Positions 1 to 5,353 of a stretch of DNA of 5,353 nt are shown here, piece by piece. Source of the DNA: Bacteroidota bacterium. Lineage in GTDB: Bacteria; Bacteroidota; Bacteroidia; M30B66. Position 1 is the stretch's first letter. Every line of letters starts with the position of its first letter. The notes under the pieces are model-generated. The model was given only the letters and a program-made list of their open reading frames with translations, was not told the DNA's origin and searched no databases. The position numbers were made by a program, and so were the translations under genes. The stretch covers positions 1-5,353 of the forward strand of contig JAGQVC010000143.1 in NCBI GenBank assembly GCA_020438185.1. The letters are read 5' to 3'.

Positions 1-1378
1 CAGGCACGAGCATATCCGGGGCTTCGGCAGTCCGGAACCTCAAACTGAGGGGCTCTGATCTTAAAACAGTATCGCCGTTTGGCGGTTCAATCGGCCGGGG
101 CCGGCCCATTCCTGAAACAAAATCGCCCGAAAGGGCACCGAAAATGTCCGAACCTGATGCATTTTCAATCTGAATATCCGCATCCCAGCTGTAGCGCCTC
201 CCATGGGTAAACTGCACCGGAGCTGGCGAATTGTCAATCCGTTTGTAAAGATTGATGTACTGCGATTCTTCTTGCGTTATATCCATCCCACCCAGGGCGC
301 TTTCCTGAGATTGTTCCGGTCCGTATGGCCAGTTCATGTTTCGGGTAAAAACGTCCACCTGACTGCCATTCTCGCGTAACCTGAAGGTGCGGTTATGCCC
401 CACATAATCATTCGAATAAGGGTCAAACCGATGAATTACAGGCATGTAAGTCCAGGGCAGGGTGTCGCCGCTCTGGGGGTAAATGGCAGTGAAGGGCCCT
501 CCGCTCCCTGCTGCGGAGTTGGTAAAACTGCAGGGCTCAGAATAACCCTCATTCTGGAAAATGGTACCGCCCAAAGGATCAAATGCCTGTACACGCCAGG
601 CGTACCGACGGCCGGTTAGGAGCATCGGTTGCCCGGCAGTGTAAATCAGGCTGGGGGTCAGGAGGGTTGTTTCAAATACCGGATCTGTGCTGCTTTCCAG
701 CGCCGATTGCGCGTCAATGCCATCGGGCCACACTACGAGTTTAAAATTGTATCGGGGTGTAACCGAAGGGGGTAAACCGCTGGGCTGTTGCCAGTTAAAA
801 AGCAGGTTTGTGGGTGTACTTGCAGTTACAAATCCGCCACATTCAGGTCCTATAATTTGTGGGGGAGGAGGAAACTGAATCGAAAAAATATTTGAACATC
901 CCTGAGGCTCAGCAGGCGATAATGGCTCATACGAGGCAAAATCGTAAGCGCGCATACAAATCTGGTATTCACCTTCAGGAAGTATTCCGTTAATGATATC
1001 CTGCTGTGTTATTCCGGTATATTCAACATTCGAATTTTCCGAGAAGGGCAATAAGTCATTTCCACTGTATTGGTGCACGCCGGGTGGCACCAGCAATGCA
1101 GGTCCCGGCCAGGGCTCATCGCCCGATGTTCTTACCTCAATGCTGCCATCAATAGTTGATATGGCTCCTGCGAGATAAATATTTCTTGTTGTTCCGGAGG
1201 TATTGTTAATCGTTAAAACTACCTGCCCCGCTCCGGTAAAGTAACTGGCATAATTCGCCGTGTACGGCGGATTAACCTGAACGCTTAGATTAAGAGGGAA
1301 AATCTGTCCCAGACCGGCAAAAGGCAGGAGCAACAGCGAAAGTATAAGGAAGAAAAACAGGCGTTTCATGTTCTTCAT
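1..1378 (-). CDS. Secreted multi-domain protein with TANFOR-like N-terminal domain and Ig/FN3-like repeats (3' end cut off)
   Basis: The frame is open from an ATG at 1378 to the left edge, giving 459 complete codons and no stop, so the protein is larger than seen. Residues 1-25 form a signal peptide: KR followed by an F/L-rich core, ending near AGLGQ. Residues 26 to about 170 (start IFPLNLSVQVNPPY, later LPEGEYQICMRAYD) look like the TANFOR domain of large secreted Bacteroidota proteins; this is recall, not a search. Ig/FN3-like units follow, about 174-288 (core GRRYAWRVQAFDP), 297-425 (core GRRYSWDADIQIE) and one from 426 into the edge. SGDTL near 303 and NGDTV near 434 mark a period of about 131 residues. 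Cysteines 141, 161, 180 and 283 could form disulfides outside the cytoplasm. The ATG at 1378 overlaps the barrel stop as ATGA; an in-frame ATG at 1369 is the alternative. Likely role: cell-surface or secreted adhesion or scaffold protein (inference). Any C-terminal secretion signal lies outside the window. Confidence 0.82.
   Translation of the reverse strand, partial: MKNMKRLFFFLILSLLLLPFAGLGQIFPLNLSVQVNPPYTANYASYFTGAGQVVLTINNTSGTTRNIYLAGAISTIDGSIEVRTSGDEPWPGPALLVPPGVHQYSGNDLLPFSENSNVEYTGITQQDIINGILPEGEYQICMRAYDFASYEPLSPAEPQGCSNIFSIQFPPPPQIIGPECGGFVTASTPTNLLFNWQQPSGLPPSVTPRYNFKLVVWPDGIDAQSALESSTDPVFETTLLTPSLIYTAGQPMLLTGRRYAWRVQAFDPLGGTIFQNEGYSEPCSFTNSAAGSGGPFTAIYPQSGDTLPWTYMPVIHRFDPYSNDYVGHNRTFRLRENGSQVDVFTRNMNWPYGPEQSQESALGGMDITQEESQYINLYKRIDNSPAPVQFTHGRRYSWDADIQIENASGSDIFGALSGDFVSGMGRPRPIEPPNGDTVLRSEPLSLRFRTAEAPDMLVP
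1375..1378 (-). promoter_or_regulatory. ATGA stop/start overlap coupling barrel and secreted protein
   Basis: On the minus strand the barrel gene ends TCATGA: the TGA stop occupies 1377-1375 and an in-frame ATG of the secreted-protein gene occupies 1378-1376. No Shine-Dalgarno sequence is visible upstream, so initiation probably depends on ribosomes terminating the barrel frame (translational coupling, inference). A second in-frame ATG three codons later, at 1369, leaves the exact start open. Confidence 0.7.
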
Positions 1379-3078
1379 GATTTTGGTTGAAATAAAAGCA
1401 CATAGCCGGCAAGCAACCTGATTTCGGTAAACTTACCCGAACTGAGGTAATTGGTGCTGTTATGCAATGTGTTGAGTGTTACAGTAAACTGATGCGAACG
1501 GCTCACCTGCCAGCTCGCCCCTGTATATAAATTAAGTGTGCTTCCGGAGCGGTTACCATTCTGGAAACCAAGATTGTAATTGAGGTTACCATTAAGAACA
1601 ATTTTATTGTTTTTAATGGGTTTTGAAACTCCTAAACTTGGTCCCGCAAGAATAAAATTACCGCTTGCAAATGTGTTATGACTAAAATTAATCCCTCCGT
1701 TCAGGTTGAGATTATCTTTCAGCCTCACACGATTAACATAAATATTACCGAACCAAACGGTGTTTTCACTGGACGAATAGGTGTTGAACGGATTCAGGTC
1801 CTGCAATTGCTGGTATGAAATTGTGGTGTTCAGATTAACAACTCGCTTTTTATCCGAACGGCTGATATTTTGGCTAAGTGACACACTCCGGTTGGCCTGA
1901 GCAACTCTGAATGTATCATTCAGAACCTGCAATCCGGCTTGCTGCTGAATTCCGTAATTCGCCATGCTCGCACTTATGCTGTAATCTTTTGAAGGGGCAT
2001 AAGTCGCTGTTGCCGAGCCAATTGTCCGTAGTGATGTAAAGCTCTTTCTGCGGTATAAATTATCCTGCTGCCGTCCAATTGACCCCGATAACCTGAATTT
2101 GTTCCTGAACATTCTGAAGCTCGGGTCCAGTGTTAAGGATTGCAAATCACTTTGCTGGTAAAATGCCCCAAGTGAGCGGTAATCAGGATCCACTCGCTTG
2201 TAAGTCAACCTAAGGCTAACTGCTTTCAGATTGTATTGCAGGGATGCATTTCCGGCTGTAAGTAGCTGACCTCCGATTTTAGGTGTAAAAAGATTTTTTA
2301 TCGGGTTTATTTCATCCAGTGTGTCCAGCACTGCCAGTCTGGTATCGCGGTTCAAAAAGCTTCCTGCCATTTCCAAACGAAAATGCAATCGTTTGGTAAA
2401 CGATAATCTTGTGCTAAGCCCTACAGCCAGATTTTCCTGGGGTGCTATTTCCGCCGAAGGCGACAGTGCCGGGATGGAAGTGGTATCGTCCCAGGCCCTG
2501 AATAGCATTAAATCGACATAATTCCTTCTGCTTCCTGCTCCAACCTTCACGCCGTAGCCCATCCGCCGGTAGGCGGGATCAGGAGTAATTGAAGCCAGCG
2601 TATCCTGCCTTACTGGTTTGGCAAAACGACCATAAAAAGCTGCAAACCTGAATCCTTTCGGGTTCAGTTCCACACCGGCGCCAAGAAACTGCAAACCCGA
2701 CATTACATAAGGGTTAAATCGCATACTACGGTAACCAAAATGGAATGTAGCCCATTTGTAAAACGGACTCACACCAAACCGGTTAAAGGGCTGATTAAAA
2801 GCCCTGTGTTGCGAACCAACAGAGAAACTAAATGGCAGTTGCCAGCCATAAATGCTCAAAACCGGGTTTCCCTGTGCCATCCACCAGAATGGTTCGTTCC
2901 TCGCTTGCCCGTCGCCCAGATAAATGTAAGGTCCGCCCTGAAGGCTCATGGTGCCGCTCATGCGCACCGCTTTTCCTTTACCAATTTGCGATAAATCCTG
3001 CGCAAACAGCCTGTTGCCGACACTTCCGGCAAGCAGCACTAACATCAATACAAACAGGCAGCGCATAGATTTTTGCAT
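1375..3078 (-). CDS. Outer-membrane beta-barrel protein, uncharacterised Bacteroidota family
   Basis: This is a protein of about 567 aa. The frame is open further upstream to a TTG at 3123, but the ATG at 3078 puts the signal peptide at the N-terminus (MQKSMRCLFVLMLVLLAGS, ending LFAQ-D near residue 27), so I place the start there; the ATG at 3066 (563 aa) is also possible. The mature part is mostly alternating polar/hydrophobic strands rich in aromatics and Gly/Asn/Ser, as in an outer-membrane barrel, and it ends in a strand finishing GYVLLFQPKS. I see no TonB box and no plug domain. Aromatic-rich blocks near residues 76-90 and 103-120 (HRAFNQPFNRFGVSPFYKW), a block LGAGVELNPKGFRF near 132-145, and VDPDYRSLGAFYQQSDL near 296-312 look like family signatures; I have an impression of similar uncharacterised Bacteroidota proteins but cannot name a family. 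It lies directly before the secreted protein, with overlapping stop and start, so it may anchor, export or assemble it (inference). No substrate can be assigned. Confidence 0.8.
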   Translation of the reverse strand: MQKSMRCLFVLMLVLLAGSVGNRLFAQDLSQIGKGKAVRMSGTMSLQGGPYIYLGDGQARNEPFWWMAQGNPVLSIYGWQLPFSFSVGSQHRAFNQPFNRFGVSPFYKWATFHFGYRSMRFNPYVMSGLQFLGAGVELNPKGFRFAAFYGRFAKPVRQDTLASITPDPAYRRMGYGVKVGAGSRRNYVDLMLFRAWDDTTSIPALSPSAEIAPQENLAVGLSTRLSFTKRLHFRLEMAGSFLNRDTRLAVLDTLDEINPIKNLFTPKIGGQLLTAGNASLQYNLKAVSLRLTYKRVDPDYRSLGAFYQQSDLQSLTLDPSFRMFRNKFRLSGSIGRQQDNLYRRKSFTSLRTIGSATATYAPSKDYSISASMANYGIQQQAGLQVLNDTFRVAQANRSVSLSQNISRSDKKRVVNLNTTISYQQLQDLNPFNTYSSSENTVWFGNIYVNRVRLKDNLNLNGGINFSHNTFASGNFILAGPSLGVSKPIKNNKIVLNGNLNYNLGFQNGNRSGSTLNLYTGASWQVSRSHQFTVTLNTLHNSTNYLSSGKFTEIRLLAGYVLLFQPKS

Positions 3079-3175
3079 GTTGTAAAATTGCCCAATAGAC
3101 CGTACATATCTCTGGTTATTCAACAGGTGGCAGGATTCATTTCACAGGTGGTTAACCTGACGAATAATCGGATTC
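3079..3175 (-). promoter_or_regulatory. Intergenic region ahead of the barrel/secreted-protein pair, probable promoter and regulator target
   Basis: This 97-nt gap between the response-regulator stop and the barrel start is the only real non-coding space in the window. It contains the tandem ACAGGTGG repeats described separately and, beside them, a GGTTAACC palindrome at 3150-3157. No stable hairpin followed by a T run is present, so I see no terminator for the upstream genes, and read-through from the kinase/regulator pair is possible. I do not find a convincing match to the Bacteroidota -7 element TAnnTTTG; TATGTACG on the minus strand is a poor fit. The ATG at 3078 has no Shine-Dalgarno and follows an AT-rich stretch, as is common in this phylum. 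Confidence 0.45.
3123..3151. promoter_or_regulatory. Tandem direct repeat with 21-bp period, candidate LytTR operator
   Basis: ACAGGTGG occurs at 3123-3130 and again, identical, at 3144-3151 (CCACCTGT on the coding strand), separated by 13 bp. LytTR-family regulators such as AgrA and AlgR are known to bind pairs of roughly 9-bp direct repeats separated by about 12-13 bp, so that both sites face the same side of the helix. The spacing here fits that architecture, and the repeats sit between a LytTR regulator gene and its putative target, 45 bp before the barrel start. The first four bases (ACAG) also open the AgrA repeat, but the rest differs. Two 8-bp copies can arise by chance, so this is a candidate only. 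Confidence 0.45.
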
Positions 3176-3934
3176 TTACTTGCTCAGGAATCCAAGAAAC
3201 TCATCCTTTTTACGCCTCGAAACTGTGAGCGTGCTTCCATTGCTCATCTCCACATAGCCGCCATCCTGGCGGATGTATTTATTGAGATGCTGCACATTGA
3301 TAATGCTGGAATGATGGATTCTGAAAAAACCTCTTTCTCCAAGCATTTCTTCATATTCACCTATCGGTCTCGATGATAGAATTTTACGGTCTCCGGAAAG
3401 AAAAAAGTGTGTATAAGAACCTTCTGATTGCAAATAAATAATCTCATCCGGCTCCAGAAAATAAATACCCTTATCAGTTGAAACACTAATTTTCTTAATA
3501 TTTTTCTGACCGCGGATATAATCCAGTAACTCCTGAACCGGAGTGTTATCCTCCCTGGTAAGTGCGATTACTTTTTGAACGGCTTGCTTAAGTTCTTCGG
3601 TATCTATAGGCTTTAATAAATAATCTGTTGCTGATACCCGGAAGGCTTTTAGTGCAAATTCATTGTAGGCTGTGGTAAAAATAATGTGAAGTCCGGGATA
3701 ACTAAGCCTTTCAACCAGCTCAAATCCATTCATTCGGGGCATTTCCACATCCACAAACAATATATCCGGTTTTAGTTCGGGAATGCTCTCAAGCGCCTCA
3801 AGCGGAAGATTGAACGTACCGCAAACTTCAACTTCGGGACAATTGCGCTCCAGACTGTATTGCAGAAACTCAATGCCGTTTTGTTCATCATCAACAATGA
3901 CTGCTTTCAGGCGGGATTTATTCTCCTGTGCCAT
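3176..3934 (-). CDS. LytTR-family response regulator
   Basis: This 252-aa cytoplasmic DNA-binding regulator has the full length expected of the family. Residues 9-125 are a receiver (Response_reg) domain: acidic pocket D15-D16, phospho-acceptor D62 in VDVEMPRMNG, conserved T87/T88 in FTTAY, and K108 in LLKPID. Residues about 147-250 are a LytTR DNA-binding domain, recognisable from KISVSTDKGIYFLEPDEIIY, the FFRIHHSSIINVQHL segment, and the end LTVSRRKKDEFL. All key receiver residues are present, so it should be phosphorylatable. Its ATG lies inside the end of the kinase gene (17-nt overlap), so the two are co-expressed and almost certainly cognate partners. Likely target: the following barrel/secreted-protein pair through the repeats in the 97-nt gap, and possibly others elsewhere (inference). 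Start ATG 3934 is supported by the overlap and by the receiver domain starting at residue 9. Confidence 0.95.
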   Translation of the reverse strand: MAQENKSRLKAVIVDDEQNGIEFLQYSLERNCPEVEVCGTFNLPLEALESIPELKPDILFVDVEMPRMNGFELVERLSYPGLHIIFTTAYNEFALKAFRVSATDYLLKPIDTEELKQAVQKVIALTREDNTPVQELLDYIRGQKNIKKISVSTDKGIYFLEPDEIIYLQSEGSYTHFFLSGDRKILSSRPIGEYEEMLGERGFFRIHHSSIINVQHLNKYIRQDGGYVEMSNGSTLTVSRRKKDEFLGFLSK

Positions 3935-5353
3935 GGTATATGCGGATTTTTAGTATTACTTCTGTACCTGCAGCCTCACCGTTTTCATCAACCACATCAC
4001 GAATTTCAGGATTTTCTCCTTCCTCATCACTCAGGTTGTAACTTTTTATTCTGCTTTTTGTGACTTGCATTCCAAGCGACTTGTTCTTCAAACTGCTTTT
4101 GCTTTTTAACTCGGCCGCAGCTTTTCGTCCAATTCCATTATCTGTTATTTTACAAATTAAAAATTCGCCTTCGGCTGAAATGTTAATCTTAATATAGCCC
4201 GGATTATTACTGTGAAGCAGTCCATGCCAGATTGCATTTTCAACAAAAGGCTGAATAATCATTGGGGGAACCGGAACCCAATCCAACCCGGGTTCTGCAA
4301 TTATCTCATAATTCAATCTGTTATTAAACCTCAGGTTTTCCATGTCTATGTAAAGCTTTAATGCCGTTAGCTCTTTTTCAAGCGGTATGCTTGCCGAGCG
4401 GGAATTATCAAGAATTAGCCTGATTAATCTTGAAAATTTGGTTACGTACATCGAAGCCTCATCGGGCTTGCTTTTAACAATGTAACTGTTTATCGAATTG
4501 AGGCAATTAAAAATAAAGTGCGGATTCATCTGACTGCGTAGTGCCATATTTTCCAATTCCCGCATCTTTTCTGCAAACAGGTTCTCTTCGCGGGCTTTGC
4601 GCTCAATTTGTTTCACACGGAAACGATAAATTAAATAAATGCAGAATAATACAATTAAAATAGCCGAAATCCGGAACCACCAGGTCTTCCAGAAAGGAGG
4701 ATTAATAATTAGTACTATTTTTTTAGCCGGACTGCACCAGGCTCCGGAAGCATTTTTTGCCCGTAAATTCAATTCATATTTTCCGGGCGGTAAGCCCGAA
4801 TAATTGACTTCACCTTTGGTACCGCAACTCACCCAGTCCTTGTCAAATCCGCTTAACAGGCTGAAATAATAAAAGTCAGACCGGGTATTTATGTCCGGAA
4901 CAGTAAAGCCAAAACTTAAGTAATTCTCATCATAATTAAGATTTAAGGAATCAATAATATTTGCTGTCTTATTTGCATTAAAATCGTTATTAAATAATTT
5001 AATTTCTGTGATATAAATAAAGCCGCCTCCAAAATCTTTTAGAAGTGCTTCGGGATGAAATCCTACCAGCCGATCCTCCCCGCCGGCATACATCAATCCG
5101 TCATCTCCCGGGCCAATAAAATTAGGTGTTTTAAATACCAAACCATAATCACTTCCGAAATTCCTGACAAGGCCGCTTTCTGCAATTAATACCGAAATTC
5201 CATTTTCGTGTATCATCCATAAATTGCCCGATAAATCGGTATTCATACAGCCAATTCGTGTTCCCGATAAGCCTCTGCTACGACCGGTAAATTGAATCTT
5301 ATTGGTATTGGGATTTATTTTCGCAATTCCAAGGTTAGCAATGTTCAGCCATA
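3918..5353 (-). CDS. Reg_prop/Y_Y_Y sensor histidine kinase, LytS type (5' end cut off)
   Basis: The frame stays open past the first internal ATG (5246) to the right edge, so the gene is 5'-truncated by the window; 477 residues are visible. Numbering from that internal Met: the residues before it and up to about 60 hold propeller repeats of Reg_prop type (DLSGNLWMIHENGISVL); 118-182 is a Y_Y_Y domain (FYYFSLLSGFDKDW, later LPPGKYELNLRAKN); about 187-208 is a transmembrane helix; 209-238 is a charged linker, probably coiled coil. 239-320 is a His_kinase (PF06580) domain with phospho-acceptor H243 in MNPHFIFNCLNSIN; 328-435 is the ATPase domain with N-box QPFVENAIWHG and G-box DNGIG (369-373). 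The sensor part should lie in the periplasm and the kinase in the cytoplasm. Unlike Bacteroides hybrid sensors there is no fused receiver or AraC domain; the partner is the separate LytTR regulator downstream. Signal unknown. Confidence 0.95.
   Translation of the reverse strand, partial: WLNIANLGIAKINPNTNKIQFTGRSRGLSGTRIGCMNTDLSGNLWMIHENGISVLIAESGLVRNFGSDYGLVFKTPNFIGPGDDGLMYAGGEDRLVGFHPEALLKDFGGGFIYITEIKLFNNDFNANKTANIIDSLNLNYDENYLSFGFTVPDINTRSDFYYFSLLSGFDKDWVSCGTKGEVNYSGLPPGKYELNLRAKNASGAWCSPAKKIVLIINPPFWKTWWFRISAILIVLFCIYLIYRFRVKQIERKAREENLFAEKMRELENMALRSQMNPHFIFNCLNSINSYIVKSKPDEASMYVTKFSRLIRLILDNSRSASIPLEKELTALKLYIDMENLRFNNRLNYEIIAEPGLDWVPVPPMIIQPFVENAIWHGLLHSNNPGYIKINISAEGEFLICKITDNGIGRKAAAELKSKSSLKNKSLGMQVTKSRIKSYNLSDEEGENPEIRDVVDENGEAAGTEVILKIRIYHGTGE

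Noticed and set aside
73..103. GC-rich inverted repeats (CGCC-gttt-GGCG at 73-84; CGGCC-gg-GGCCG at 92-103) that resemble hairpins
   Set aside because: They lie inside the open frame of the secreted protein and follow from its R/P/G codons; there is no T run, so they are not a terminator.
395..1178. Short plus-strand open frames of 61-74 codons
   Set aside because: They are antisense to the well-supported secreted-protein frame, have no start signals and no recognisable domains; they are shadows.
2321..3068. Plus-strand open frames opposite the barrel gene
   Set aside because: They are antisense to a continuous barrel frame, two of them overlap each other in different frames, and their composition is not protein-like.
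3079..3122. Bacteroidota-type -33/-7 promoter (TTG with TAnnTTTG) ahead of the barrel gene
   Set aside because: The closest -7 match, TATGTACG, fits poorly and the spacing to the nearest TTG is too short; not supported strongly enough to call.
3145..3159. Inverted repeat CAGGT-5-ACCTG with a central GGTTAACC palindrome as a terminator or a dimer operator
   Set aside because: Arms are only 5 bp and there is no T run. It overlaps the second direct repeat and may be incidental to it, so it is not listed as a separate feature.
3860..4063. Plus-strand frame rich in hydrophobic residues at the kinase/regulator junction
   Set aside because: The hydrophobic look arises from reading the complement of charged Asp/Glu/Lys codons; it overlaps two real genes and has no independent support.

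Overview
The window carries four genes, all on the minus strand, that read from right to left as one transcription-ordered block. They are a sensor histidine kinase (5' end cut by the right edge), a LytTR response regulator, an outer-membrane beta-barrel protein, and a large secreted multi-domain protein (3' end cut by the left edge). No RNA genes, mobile elements or CRISPR arrays are visible.

The organism is very probably a member of the Bacteroidota. Four things point there: the kinase joins a Reg_prop beta-propeller and a Y_Y_Y domain to a LytS-type (His_kinase, PF06580) core; the exported proteins have signal peptides ending in FAQ-D or GLGQ-type sites; gene starts lack Shine-Dalgarno sequences; and the last gene begins with what looks like a TANFOR-type N-terminal domain followed by Ig/FN3-like repeats. 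Genus cannot be named from this sequence.

Layout, in transcription order. (1) 5353-3918: two-component sensor; the kinase and regulator frames overlap by 17 nt. (2) 3934-3176: LytTR response regulator. (3) 3175-3079: a 97-nt gap, the only real intergenic space. It holds two identical 8-bp direct repeats (ACAGGTGG on the + strand) with a 21-bp period, about two helical turns, which is the geometry expected for a LytTR-family operator. (4) 3078-1375: outer-membrane beta-barrel of about 567 aa, uncharacterised. (5) 1378-1: secreted TANFOR/Ig-like protein; its likely start codon overlaps the barrel stop as ATGA.

Working model (inference): the kinase senses a signal in the periplasm through its propeller and phosphorylates the LytTR regulator. 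The regulator binds the tandem repeats in the gap and controls the translationally coupled barrel and secreted-protein pair, which may form a surface structure or a barrel-plus-passenger export or adhesion system. The function of that pair is the unexplored part of this window. Base composition also shifts strongly, from AT-rich in the regulatory genes to GC-rich in the secreted protein.
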